Assembly: GCA_963513935.1 (NCBI GenBank)
Contig: OY740768.1
Span: 74,252,877-74,316,876, forward strand
Direction: 5' to 3'
Source: Aphrophora alni
Lineage: Eukaryota; Arthropoda; Insecta; Hemiptera; Aphrophoridae
DNA length: 64,000 nt
Shown: positions 1-12,260 of the stretch, piece after piece
Numbering within the stretch: the stretch's first letter is position 1
Layout: every line of letters starts with the position of its first letter
Made by a program: the position numbers and the translations under genes
Notes under the pieces: generated by a model
Seen by the model: only the letters and a program-made list of their open reading frames with translations
What the model was told of the DNA's origin: nothing
Database searches by the model: none

Positions 1-499
1 GTTTAAGCTCTGTACCTCTTTCATTTGTTAAGGACAAAAAATAAGATATTGACTCAATGTTGTTCATACTTTTAAAGTTAGTCAATTTTAACAAGAGTTG
101 ATCGATCCTCTTGAAACGTTGTTTGTTGGTTCTAATATACAAAATATGGCAAGGTTAGAAAGAGTCATATTATTATTATAAATGAACCGTAACTTACATT
201 ATACACCTTCTACAGATAAATTTGTATTAAAGACACGTTACTGATATCTTGATATTTTGTTTTATCTGTACTATTATTGTTATTGTCTGAAAGTATGTTC
301 TTTTTACAATTTGTCTATATGATGAAATAAACCATTTATCTATTTTCTGTTTTGGAACATACATTAAAACCTGAGAAATATATATTTATTTACATGTTTT
401 TATTTAAATATTTGATTTACAAAAACAACACCTGCATTTTATTATTGTCGAAATTAGAATAGCATACATATTTGTTTTCGCCATTCCGACTACTGATTA

Positions 500-702
500 A
501 TAATTAGATATATTAATGGGACTTACCGTCACAATAGTCTATATTCGTAGTTATATCACTAAGGCCGTTTCGGCTATTCAGCCATTTTCAAGTGTTTTAT
601 ATGCTGGGTTTTCCCGTTGTCTTAGTTTAAAAACGGCCGTAGTGATATAACTACGAATATAGACTATTGTGATGGTAAGAATATATCATATATCTAATTA
701 TA
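500..702. repeat. foldback (inverted-repeat) element A
   Basis: Two inverted arms of about 70 bp (500-570 and 629-702) flank a 58-bp centre. The best-conserved part of each arm is a block of about 35 bp with the core AGTGATATAACTACGAATA and its continuation to GACTATTGTGAYGGTAA; only one or two mismatches are visible. The outer flanks ATTAGATATAT and ATATATCTAATT also pair. On the minus strand the left inner part reads TTGAAAATGGCTGAATAGCC followed by GAAACGGCC, a hairpin-plus-GAAAC motif shared in pattern with other foldbacks in the window. There is no coding capacity. It lies left of exon 3, in the next intron of the Beat gene. Confidence 0.75.
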
Positions 703-1199
703 ATAACAAATAAATTAAAGAAAACAATATTTTCACAATACACACTTTATTTGATGAAGAAGACGTTTCAGTGACTAGTTATTTGGTTGAACATTGGCTT
801 TGTTTGTTGCGGTTCAGTACCAAGAAGTTTGTATAGATGTAGAAACGGAAGAGGATGAATTAATCATTGAAATTTCGGTATGACCAAGTAAATTTATTAT
901 TTAAGTAAATATGTTTTTCGTATATATTTAATTGCTCAGAAAAATGTTAATTCGTGTACTTTGTTTTATCGCATAGTTTAAATAACTACGTAATATATTA
1001 AAACAAAACAGATATACAATAAGTGTTAACTAGTACATATTTACAACATATGTAAATAAGAAAAGTCATGCTTTGTGAAATCGTTCATAAATGTGAAACA
1101 TCAACTATGGAAGGATGAATGAACGGAATTATAAATTTAAATTATATATTTCACGCTTACATAATGTAAACTAAATATTTTCACTAAATAAAATGTTAC
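703..1199. other. non-coding stretch left of exon 3
   Basis: AT-rich sequence, presumably intron 3 of the Beat gene. The only noticeable item is a plus-strand open stretch at 818-877 bounded by AG and GT (see findings). Bases 1-499 likewise show nothing recognisable. Confidence 0.5.
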
Positions 1200-1326
1200 C
1201 TTTTTTGAATATCACCATTTTTGAATAGAGTTATTTTCGGTTCTGGATAAACTCCTCGAGCACGACAAGTGATATTGACTACATCAATCTGTCTAGTCTG
1301 AACTACATCAAAACTTTTTTCTGGTG
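1200..1326 (-). CDS. beat: beaten path family protein, exon 3 (start of second Ig domain)
   Basis: A 127-bp exon lies between an acceptor with a long pyrimidine tract (TTTTTTTAG|CACCAG, AG at 1328-1327) and a donor (AAAAAAG|GTAACA, intron starting at 1199). It opens with the two bases that complete the split codon from exon 2 and ends in phase 2. The joined reading is MIVF-A-PEKSFDVVQTRQIDVVNITC, then RARGVYPEPKITLFKNGDIQK. PEKSF at the domain junction, the NIT sequon next to the B-strand Cys and the GVYPEPK block are what the second Ig domain of Beat proteins shows. The domain is incomplete: the F-strand Cys and the C-terminal part must come from exons left of base 1, as no continuation was recognised in 1-1199. 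The exon is too short to stand out as an ORF. Confidence 0.87.
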
Positions 1327-3580
1327 CTAAAAAAAAAGTAATACAAACATTTTTATTTGAAATATTAATAAATACTCAAGACAAATACGATAGCGCTCAT
1401 AACAATGAACTAAGAATCAAGTCTATGACAATTTGTACTTAACTGTTAATTATTCATTAGATATAGAATACAAATTTTGGAGGGGATGTTAGATGCGGTA
1501 ATTACTTACAATTTTTACAAATACTTACAATTAACATATAAAAACTAAAGGAAAATTTATATAATAAATCAAAACTCAGTGTCGAGTATCTCTCGGTACT
1601 ATACAAGTTTATGTTTATTTAATTGATAGTAGTTTTTGAAATAATATTTCTGTATCGTATAAAACACTTTATGGCAGAATCGATTTGATCAAATTTGTTA
1701 TGGGGGATACTTTAAACATTTTCCTAGGCATTTTATTCATTTCTTTGATAACCCAAAATTTGTTTGAAACCATAAATTAAATTAAAAATTTCTATTTTCA
1801 ATTTTTTCTTTAAAATATATGATTTGTTATTATTCAACTAATGAACAGATCGTGTTAACGTATAATATCCAATTCTTCTTAATGAAATAAAAATATGATC
1901 TCTTGTTTGGCAAGCCAGAAAAGTAGGGTTCAATTCCCGTGAAGGCTCAAATATATTTCACAGTGATAGGAAAGCTATGGTGTAAAGCAGGGATTTATTA
2001 TTTTTTTCCTTTTGATATTGAACATCATATTTTTACTATATATTGTAAAAAGTGAACCCTTTTCTTTGAAATATAGTTTGGCATCTTATAAATATGCTTA
2101 CAGATCTTGATTATGGTAGCTACACGCTACTGGTTACAATTCAGAACTACAGTGACAAAACCGAGGAACAAAATAGGAAGATTTGAACACAAATAAAAAG
2201 AACCCGCTACATATCACGTCTATCTAATGAATTTTATAAGTTTTCTTATATATTCATTTTCTACGGGTTTTAATAAAACAACAAAATCGCTTGGCAATAT
2301 GAGCTAAGGAAAGAGACATTTTATTACATATAAAACATATCCGTACATTTACTGGAACAATATCTTTTATTACATTTTATCGCACAATTAGTAAGATAAT
2401 GACTTACATTTAGCTCTCAGAAATATGAAATTAAATGACACAGCTGACCATAATTAAGTTATTTCATAAAACCAGATCTATCGACCACAATCTTATTTCC
2501 AAAAATAGTCTCTTGCTCCCCCAGATTAGAATATTTGTCTGACTTTGTTTTAAACAAAACTCAAAAACAAAAAGAGATATCACCTCCTATACCTTTCTTC
2601 TTCTCCGGACTTGGACGTCTCTAGATTCCCTGACCTATCAAGTCTCAAATTCCAATTCACCAGTGTTCTTACTTGTGTCGGAAACTTCCACATATGGCCT
2701 CTTCGTCACTTCCCCAAAATCTTTTCACATGAGAGACAGTCCGATTTCGCTGATCCCCCAGAAATAGCACATCTCTTTGTCCTCAATGAGTATTTAAAAC
2801 CTTTCCATCTTCCATCCTCAACTGTGTCATTTTCACATTAATATTTACTATACCATCAGGCTTAGTCACCATTTGAACAACTTCTCACTTTGTGCTATCA
2901 TTTCACAAAACTAGAAAGCCACACTAGACTTACATTCTTAAACTATAAATCTACCTCTTGCCTAATCACTATTTTACCAAATCTAATCGTACACCTTACT
3001 TAATCCTATCAATATTTATTATTACATCTAACTTATTCCTAACAGCACCCAATGACCATCCCATATTTATTAGTTGCAAGTTCATTGGAGTTGTAGAGAT
3101 ATGTAGCTATCGGCGCAGCATAATAAACAAAAACGAAGGAACTGATCATGACGTAAGTATCAGAGTTCAAAAGTCAGAAAATCATTCATACTTCCAACAA
3201 TTTGAAACTTTAGTGTGTACTCTCTCCACACTAAATTAGACTTGATAATACTATCAAATTATCTTGATACGAGAAGTGGGAGGTTATGAAAAATCACGAA
3301 TCAATTGCTAGTTTTTGTGAAAAATGTTTTTGTAGTTTGATACTTATCTTCAAAAAGATATAGACTAAATATGGAGACAAAAGTTTCTTGATTTGGTATT
3401 TTAAATGGGAAATTTGAGGAGAGAGATAAAAACTTGTCTCAGAATGGAAGTGTCTCGTGGAATTCTCTGTTTGAGTAACAGATTTTAGACGTACATATAT
3501 AAAAAAGTATTAATTATCACAGGCAATAATGTAATGTATTCAATGGCGAATAAATCATAAGTATTAAATAAAGAATCCAA

Positions 3581-3583
<3 letters not shown>

Positions 3584-3640
<57 letters not shown>

Positions 3641-3651
3641 AATATAATATA
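3584..3651. repeat. (TA)n microsatellite
   Basis: A dinucleotide tract of about 46 bp, then an imperfect continuation (ATATAATATAATATA). In intron 2. Confidence 0.95.
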
Positions 3652-4950
3652 ATGACCATTTTATAAATAAATATAGCATAAGAAAAGAAATATATGTAAT
3701 TATGAAAGCAAATATAATCGTAAAACAATCAAAAAATTAAATTCAGAATGCATTAATTGTATGACAATGAACATGAGGGCATGAGATGACTTAAAAAGAT
3801 ACATGTGCATATATGGAAATGCAGTCATAATGAACACTTTAAAATCAGAGAAGTGTGTTGAGAACTGTAATGAAAAAAATAAATAAAACTTCTAGTAAAA
3901 CATTAAAAAATGCATTACACGTCAAATGAAAATAACGTTACTCTTAATATGTTAGATTTGAGATATTTTGGGTTTTAGAAATGTTTTTTAAGTATTTGAA
4001 AGAGTTAACATTTATTAAACACAACATATTACATGTTAAAAGTACTTTAGGAGAATAAATTTCTAAATATATTATAGAATATGGGCTTTGTATTAAGAAT
4101 TTTTCAAGCTTTTTATTATTAGATTTTTTTAATGTCCTATACAAACGTAAATACCTAGTTGAACATTTTATAAGTCTTAATACAGATTAAAAAACCTCGT
4201 ATTTTGGACAAAATGTCAAGTTTTCCAACGACTTTTAAAAAATTTACATATTTAGCTTTTTTCATGTATCTTGTATAAAATATTAAGCACAACAATTAAT
4301 GTCATTTGGAAAAAATTTATTTTAGGCCAAATTTAGCTAATCATCTGACTTTTAAAATTCCTCTTATAAAACCAAGCAGTAATTGCGTATTGAAGGCTTA
4401 TCCACTTGGTCACCAGATATTTGAACTAGATGTCGACAACTGTATTACCTATTTTAATAAATGAATTTTATAAGGAACCAAATTATTTAAAATATTTTGA
4501 TAGGATTACAAGTGAAACTAATCTTATGTCCGGCTGTGACTGTCAAAAAGTCTAAGTACTAAAATTAGAGTTAATGTAGAGCATTCAAATACAATATTGT
4601 TTTTAAAATGATGCATAACAAAACAGATACAGTCAAAACCTTTCTCTTGTTCCTAATAACATCAACGCTAAAACTAAAATTTGTCTTATTTAATTTTGTA
4701 ACTTTCAAGGTTCACAAAAGGTAATAGTTTAATGGTATCTTAAGATCCAGTCACGTTTAACCTTTATGGTTTAAAACGTTACTTTAGTAAAAGACATGAC
4801 AACTAAGTTCTGTTTTTTTAAAACTAATTAAAATTTGGTCACGCTTATCTCTCTCTTTATTGAATAAAAACCTATTGTAAAGAAAAAATAAATATTTTCA
4901 AAGTTTAGTATTTAAGCCTATTTTCATATAGACAAACTATGTATTAGGTG

Positions 4951-5175
4951 ATAAACACCTCATTTAAGTAGTCAAAACTAAAATTTTAGTGTCATAAAAT
5001 GTTTCTAAATTCATATCAAATTTTAGTGTATTATTGGTGGAGGTATTGACAAAAAATGATATATATTAGGGAATAAACACTTCATTTAAGTATTCAAAAC
5101 TACAATTTTAGTGTCATAAAATTTTCCTAATTTCATATGAAATTTTAGTGTATTATTGGTGGAGGTATGAGAACG
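4951..5175. repeat. 121-bp tandem duplication
   Basis: Two adjacent copies with a period of 121 bp and roughly 90 percent identity by eye. Each contains ATAAACACYTCATTTAAGTA, then TTTTAGTGTCATAAAA, then AAATTTTAGTGTATTATTGGTGGAGGTAT. Weaker, partial units (CTCATTTAAGTATACAAAACT at 5241, CTCATATAAGTAGACGAAACT at 5308) follow, so this looks like the best-preserved part of an older tandem array that may extend over about 4.9-5.4 kb. Confidence 0.75.
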
Positions 5176-5495
5176 TTTCGGAACTAAAACAATATCATCG
5201 CTTGATTTTTCATAATACAATGTGTGAGTAAAATATGCAACTCATTTAAGTATACAAAACTGTAAGGCAAATAAAACTCAGAAAGTCAATATATTACGGT
5301 AAAACAGCTCATATAAGTAGACGAAACTGTCCATTTTTAATCTCAAAACCTATTTACTACAAAAAGGTCACATCACCAGTAAAATTACTGTTAAAACTTT
5401 AACCATCTTTAATCTCAACGTTGTCTAATTATCTCACGAATAAACCGTATCTGAAGATATCAAGTGAGATCAAGAATTTTGAATCAACTCTTCTT

Positions 5496-5590
5496 AGTAT
5501 GTATGTAGGTATGTGTAAGATAATAAGTTTAGTACTAATTTATATAAGTTTATAACAATCTAGGATTATAACTTTTACATACCTACATAC
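5496..5590. repeat. imperfect palindrome with 20-bp arms
   Basis: The left arm TGTATGTAGGTATGTGTAAG pairs with the right arm CTTTTACATACCTACATACA with two mismatches, around an AT-rich centre of about 55 bp. It may be a short foldback or MITE remnant. Confidence 0.5.
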
Positions 5591-6039
5591 AGACTTAACA
5601 GAAGGTGGTCTTCAATGTTTCCGTAGTTCCATCCTTTCATGCGTAACCAAACTCTTTAAAACTTTAAAACTAGTCGAAATTTTAATGAGATTTTCAATTT
5701 TGAATATTTTCCATAATATACAGATTTCCATCTTACCATCATAATCTCTAAATCTTATTACAATTTTGGAAAAAAGTTGTTCGAATTATAGAAACTGATG
5801 ATGTCCAAGACTTCACAGATTGAGTAAATTTAGCTTTATAATTGTTTGGTTTCCACAACATATTTAATCATTTTATAGACTCTTTTAGTATCTCACAGTG
5901 TATTTACTTTTATATCAGTATAAAAATATTTTCTGGTTAACACAATATATTTGATCTACTCAAAGTAAGCAGGTTTAGGTCAGTTATTATAGTAACAACA
6001 TTTCTATTTTTATATAAAGATATAATATTTTTTTAAGCA

Positions 6040-6041
<2 letters not shown>

Positions 6042-6081
<40 letters not shown>
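6042..6081. repeat. (TA)n microsatellite
   Basis: A pure dinucleotide tract of 40 bp in intron 2. Confidence 0.95.
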
Positions 6082-6083
<2 letters not shown>

Positions 6084-7787
6084 AATTATACAATCAAAAA
6101 CGTAGGTGTTTCATGGAAATGTTAGTTTACTCACATATGGCATTTTAAAAGTAAACGATGATGTCTTGTGGCCGAAACTTTTTGTACTTTTTCAACTTAC
6201 AAATCGCATTATAAATACTATCTGATGAGGTCTTGGTAGCCAAAACTTTCTAATTTTTTGCACAATCAACTGTCTAATTACCATCGTATATACTAAAGTG
6301 TTTTTTGTGGGATCCAAAATTAAATTATGTTTAGTTCTAATAATGTCTCTAAGTCATTTGTGATATATCCTTCCTTCAATGTTTAAGTGATTTTTATGAA
6401 TTTAAGTAATTTGGAATGTTTTTAGTTTGTACACAGACTATGAGTCCAAAGTTTCATACAAGTTTTAAATGAAATACAGATTTTGAAAATTTCTTAACAT
6501 ATTAAGTGCTAACTTTCAACCGTTCTTTAGTTTTAAAAGAAATACAGTTTTTGCATATGTGGCAAGACATTTTCATATATCAAAATGTCTTTTATGTAGG
6601 TCAAGATCTAAAAAAAACCTTAAGATTTAAAAGACTTTATATTCATCTATGATTTCTCTAACATAAGATATAAACACTTTCATTGTGTAAGCTATTTTTA
6701 AACATGATTTTATTTAATAAAGTTGAAATTAACTAACATTTTTATAATATAAAGTGTAAACACTTCCATTAAATGAGCTATTTAAGCATAGATATAGTCA
6801 ATTTAAATTTAAAAAATACAATTTTACAGATTCTATACTATTGTTATTTCTTAAAAATACTTAAATTGCCTGGGAAATAGATCATAAGTAGGTAATATTT
6901 TAGTGTCAGTGTCAACAGATATCTCAGTGTCACAAACACTCTATTCAGTTTTTAAACAGACTTCAACGTTTTTGATACATTAGATATTGTCTTCAAACTC
7001 ATTGTATCGGTGTTTGAAACTTTTTCAATAAATAATAACTATTTTAAATATTACACTTATGTCTAGGTTTCTCCAAATATTATGGAACTCTTAGTTTAGG
7101 CACAAATTGGATTTTAATAATTTACTGAGGATACCTTTTTGCCGAAAGGTTGAGATTTTTTTTCCAATGATATTTTTTATTATTTCTAACAGCTTTACAA
7201 CATTAGTCTAGTGGTGAAATTTGAGGGGCCCAAAATAAAAAATCTGGAAATATAAATATTATTCAAAATAGTTCGAAACAAATTTATAATTTCCATGTGT
7301 TGGACCGTGAAAAAACGAAACTATTTACAGTCAATATAAACATATATGTTGGAGAGTTTGGGGGGAACCTGAAAGGTTGAAACTGTCATAATTTCGTATA
7401 TCACCACCTTTCTTTGAATGTATAATATGGTGTAATTATTGTCTAATTCAAATATGATATTGTATGTTTCAAATCTTGTACCAGAAAGGATTGGTTCTTT
7501 CCAGCGATTGACATGCTATACTGTAGCTTTGAAATTTTCCTTGTTTGTCTTATGTAGACTATATCAATAACATTAAATTTTAACTTTTACACCAATGGTT
7601 TAGTTTTATCTTTAACGATACGTGATCGATAGATTTGTTGATTATGTAAAAAGGGGATATTATTATATCTGCAGACTAAACTTTGGCAAATGTTCTTGTA
7701 AATTTTCTTAACACCCACACTGTTAAAGCTTCAAATTTAATTAACTATTATTATTAAAGAGTGCATTAAGTATCATTGCTTTCTTAC

Positions 7788-8162
7788 CAAAAACTATCAT
7801 CCTCTTTATCATAAAATCTTCATCATTGAATGTTGAAACAGAACACCTGTATTCTCCAGAGAGTTCAGTAGTAGGGTTGACAATGTACAGTGCTCTATGC
7901 ATGGTGGCAGCGTGGTGTGATGCAAGATAGTCGAGCTTGAGCCTTCCTCTAAGGACACCAAGATCCTGAGGTTTCTGATTAGGTATCCACTGATAGACCG
8001 GAGTAGGTCCGTTGTTGAAAAACCACTTAACCACCAACCCAGAATCCGTGTTGACCTCTTCTGGACGGAGAGTGTACTGACAGTCCAATATCGCTGCATT
8101 TCCTGAACCATTGTGAACTGCTGAAGGAACACTAAGGGAAGTAATTTGGACTGCGCCAACAT
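7788..8162 (-). CDS. beat: beaten path family protein, exon 2 (first Ig domain)
   Basis: A 375-bp exon encodes the whole first Ig domain. It begins at an acceptor (AATTTTAG|ATGTTGG, AG at 8164-8163) and ends at a donor (TTTTTG|GTAAGA, intron starting at 7787), phase 1 on both sides, so it is a symmetric 1-1 exon. The translation starts DVGAVQITSLSVP, has an NGS sequon, then the B-strand Cys in ILDCQY, the core Trp in GLVVKWFFNN, the family signature VYQWIPNQKPQDLG, then HRALYIVNPTTELSGEYRC with the F-strand Cys, and STFNDEDFMIKRMIVF. The spacing of the two cysteines and the WFFN, QWIP and NPTTELSGEY blocks are characteristic of Beat proteins rather than generic Ig proteins. I cannot assign the paralogue (Ia to VII). 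The ATG at the exon edge is in another frame and is not a start. Confidence 0.93.
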
Positions 8163-8351
8163 CTAAAATTAAGAGAATAAACTATTAAATTACATTCATA
8201 ACGGGTACAACAATTGTTATTATTTTAAAAAAATCTGTTTATTTTAATAATTTAATGGGCTATGCTATTTTTCTTGCTTATATTCTTTAATATCACACAT
8301 AATTAGGTTTCAATGACAATCGAATTTGGAGGATGGTGTATGGGGAATTTT

Positions 8352-8997
8352 TTAACACATTCGCTGCAAGCCACGGTCCGGGCTGTAGTTTATTCCACGC
8401 GTTCTATTCCCATTTAGCATTATTTATTTAGTATGATAGCCGTTGCACTTTGGTCTAGACAGTTGATTTTGTAATAGCGTGTTAATGAAGTCTCGGGCTT
8501 TGTTTTGGTGGCAGTAGTTCCTAGTTTATCTGGTGTTTGTGTTTTATATTGTATGCTTATTTGTCTAGGATTGTAATTATTTTAATTGGAGTATTTAATT
8601 AATTAGTTTAATTGTTTTCTACCTTGTTTTAAAAACTTTAAATTGAAATGGCTTCTACTTCAAGAAGTACAAGAGTTTACGAACTTGAGTTCAGTAGTAA
8701 GGATGAAATTGTTTTGCATGGAGTACTGATGACGATTCTTTTGAATTGGAGTCAGACAGGAATGACATCCCTGATTACAATATTATACGATATATAATAA
8801 TAAACTTGGAAAGACTGACACCACAACGAAGGCTGAGACTTTAGTAACACACTATTACACAATCAACTGTCTACATCTAAGAACTATCAGACTAAACTAA
8901 TAAAGTCAAATGGGAATAGAATGGCCTGGGCTGTGGTTAGCGTGGCGGTGACTGCATGAACTACGGCCTGGGCCGTGGCCCACAGCAAATGTGTTAA
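8352..8997 (+). mobile_element. piggyBac deletion derivative with intact ends
   Basis: A 646-bp element, counting both TTAA sites, is flanked by TTAA (8352-8355 and 8994-8997), the piggyBac target-site duplication. Its ends are inverted repeats: TTAACACATTCGCTGCAAGC on the left against TTAACACATTTGCTGTGGGC read inward from the right, followed by CACGGYCCRGGC in both. Further inside both arms share TTCTATTCCCATTT. The interior has an ATG at 8648 opening MASTSRSTRVYELEF, and a frameshifted continuation reading DDDSFELESDRNDIPDYN, an acidic N-terminus of the type piggyBac transposases begin with. The catalytic domain is absent. It is best described as a non-autonomous internal-deletion copy. Confidence 0.85.
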
Positions 8998-9499
8998 TTT
9001 TTTTCGTTGGGAGTTAAGCACAATTTTTTACGGTTTGTTTTATGAGAGGGATTTACTCTGATTGATACCCATGACCAAATATAATGGTACAGTATATTCC
9101 TGCTTATGGTGAAGGAGAAGTAGATCGAAAGGTAATCAGGAACAAATATTAAAGGTTTTCGCTCAACACACCCATTGCTCTTTTTAATATAATGAAGATA
9201 TTTCTTAGAATCTACCTTTCTATTCCAAATAAATACAATTTTCTACATGGATTAAACATATTTGAGAATATTGAAGGCGTTTATCTGCTATAGATTCCAA
9301 TTTGTTTATATTTTCCAACAACCTTTATATTTTATTTCCTGCCTATATACATTTCTTTTATTTTTAGTTTTTTATTGTTATTATTTCTTTTCAGATTTTT
9401 ACGGGACTCTACTTGTAGGTTTATTTAGTTTCACTTTGGTTATTGTATATTCTTGTTTTTATGAGTACAAATATACATTTTGAATGTATTAGGACTAGT

Positions 9500-9640
9500 T
9501 TTCAATTAGCTTTTTAGTATTGTAATGACGCCCTAGTAATTGAGTTTTATACAGGATGGGCTCGTTTTGCAGCAATTTTGTATATATTATTTAGATTTGT
9601 AGGTTTGTATTTGTTGTTGCAATAACTTTCTATTCTATTC
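9500..9640 (+). other. possible LINE 3' end
   Basis: The stretch ends in ATAACTTTCTATTCTATTCT, a short tandem tail of the kind seen at non-LTR retrotransposon 3' ends. No coding part was recognised upstream, so the call is tentative. Confidence 0.25.
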
Positions 9641-12049
9641 TATATAACAATAATACTGCGGAACGAAATGAGATTTTACTATGGTTAATAATCATTATCG
9701 CATACATGTAAAATTTTGAAATTTATAATATAAAATTTATTTAAAAACTGATACACGTGCACTTGTAAGCTCTTCAATTGATCACGTAAGCATAGAGAAA
9801 CCTTATGTGATGCATAAGACAATATTGATGTTGAAGTTTTCGCAGACAAATTCGTTTTGATATCTCTTGAGAACTAAACATTTTCAAAAAAAATGTTTAG
9901 GAATTCTAATCTTTCGTGGATCGTATTACAAATGATTAATTTTTGATTAAACATTTATAATTATAAGAAAATATGTAAGTTTTGGTAGAAGATGACACAA
10001 CTTGTACAACAAATTTTACTTTTATTTACATTATAACATTTCATGCTCTATAAAATTGTGTAATATATATAATCACATAAAATCAATATTTAATCTCATA
10101 TGTTTAAAAAAAAAGAGAAAAAAAAAACTACAATTCTTAATTGAATGAAGAAAAAATCGGAATAATTCTATTCATGAATAACAAGACAATATAAAACAAA
10201 TATCAATAAATAATATATTCAATGAGTATTAAAACTGGACACGTTTAATTTGTAATTTGAATATCACAGGTTCGAAACTGGGCTAGATACTTCATTTCAT
10301 CCTCATTTTATACTCTTAATATAAGTATCATTGACACTATAAACGCATTTATAACTTTATCATAATAAAAGTATTTTTATTGGAAAACGAAGCAACATTA
10401 TTAATTCTGGATTACAATCCTGTCTTTTATTAAATTTTATTTCGTGGTATAATCATACAGTATATAATACTTTAATGTAATACAAAAAAAAACAAAGAAA
10501 AACCAATTTTCCTCATTGTATAATGTTCCTAAATTGATATATCATTACAAGATTTCAATTGTAAAATAGATAGAATCTTCCTGAGCTAGTATCATTATCG
10601 ACGAATTCTCAGGATATGACAAGTGGTTGTTGTTTTTAATATAATTGGCAATATGATATGTAATAAGAATCCTAATAGAAAGATTTATTTCTTAATAAGT
10701 TTGTATTTTTAATAAGAAACAAGATGTATAAAGTTATTTTCTACTCTAATTTTTATAGAAGTGACGTTGTTTCTAACTATTCAACAGTGATATGTGCAAA
10801 CTGTAATGAGATGGAATTGTGTATTTTTTGTTTGATTTAAAACGCTTGGGTTGTTTATTTCTCATATTTTATTAATAATTTATTTTAATATTCATCTATA
10901 TTTCCTGTATTAAGTTCACCTGGACCGAAAAATCTATAATTAGTCAATTACCCTATAAAAAGAGATTTAAAACCATTTTTCCAGTAACATCCCCCCTCCC
11001 CTTAACCTATCCTAACCACGATTTATATTCTTTTACCTCAGATACTAGATATAAATAACAGCGGATTCATTGCAATTCACGATAAATCAATTTTTTATTC
11101 AGTTATGTTCAACAAAAAGATCAACGAAAAATTCCCACCATTTATATATGTTTACACACAAAGAGCTGTTTAGTTATATACTGGTTATTGATTATATTAG
11201 TTAATTATACCAAGTTATTTTGAAGACATTTTAAACAAAAATTAATATTCCAGGAACGTTCTCATTTAGAAATCATTATTCTTTACAATATTTTTTTGAT
11301 ACCAATTTATTTATTGCGACAGTCAAAATTCCTCCCTTTTCGTTTAAAATTATTTTGTTTTCACAAAGTTATCATTCTTTTTCTAACGTCATATCTTATG
11401 GAAATTAATTTAGAACCTGATATTTTTTATAATATAGCAGAAATCCTATAACTAAAAGAAATGTAAAATTAATTTTGTTACTATTTATTTTAATATTTGT
11501 ATACTAAATTGTAGAAATTATTTCAATTTTTTGATTTTTTAGGTTATAGTTTTCATATACAATAAATTATAAGTTATTTGAGAGCACAGCGTCCAATGGG
11601 TTTGGCGACTGTACCATGAAGAAGTCAATATCATTTATTTTTAAACTTTAACATCACATAATTATGTGTGATAGTTACTGAAATATCTTCATAAGAAGTA
11701 AGCTCACTCTTAAATAATAGAAAAAAAAATGCTAACACTTTGCTTCAAATTGCTCAATTAACAAATTATTTAAATATTATTTATTAGTATTTTCTTGAGC
11801 CACAATAGAGGTATAAAAACTGAAAACATAATAATTTTATTAATTATTGTCTTGCTCATATGGATCGTATTATAAGATATAGGTCAGGTCAATCCAATGC
11901 CATTGCCATAGGCACGAAGGGGAGGTGAGTTACATGAGCAATAACTTTACAAAACAAGTAACAACATGTTACCTGCTTCCTTCACCAAATATGTGTAAAC
12001 TCTTTCTTAACTACTTTAAAATTATACTTATAATATAACTTAATAAAAC

Positions 12050-12260
12050 ATGGTAGAGCTTATGCGGAAAAGGAGGATAACTGGGACTCCGTAGCTAAGA
12101 GCAGACAGAGCAAACGCCAATCTGGCGAAGAACATCTTGAGTAATGCTATCGCGGGTCCAGGATGGAAATCTCAAAGAGGTTTAGATAAAAGAGGAAGGG
12201 TTTTAGTGGGTCGTACAGGTGGTACAGCCCCACACACCAGTCGGTCTCGCTGGTGTAATA
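12050..12260. other. GC-richer island, probable repeat fragment
   Basis: About 210 bp of markedly higher GC content than the flanks, with no sustained ORF or recognised domain. Its abrupt composition change suggests a mobile-element fragment, possibly the 3' part of a LINE or SINE. I did not find a second copy in the window. Confidence 0.35.

Larger units (their letters stand above)
1327..7787 (-). other. intron 2 of the Beat gene
   Basis: A 6.5-kb phase-1 intron (GT at 7787-7786, AG at 1328-1327) lies between the Ig1 and Ig2 exons. It contains two long TA tracts, a 121-bp tandem duplication, a near-palindrome of 20-bp arms at 5496-5590 and a C-rich, G-poor stretch at 2470-3240. Short ORFs at 2611-2841 and 2958-3239 show no recognisable domain and are taken as chance readings. 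Confidence 0.7.

Noticed and set aside
1905..1945. tRNA-like stretch with a perfect B-box-type GGGTTCAATTCCC
   Set aside because: Only a T-arm-like piece is present; no acceptor stem, D arm or anticodon arm could be folded. At most a tRNA-derived repeat fragment.
7809..8162. 117-codon ORF starting with ATG on the minus strand
   Set aside because: It is a shadow of the Beat Ig1 exon in another frame; its ATG is the first three bases of that exon after the splice acceptor.
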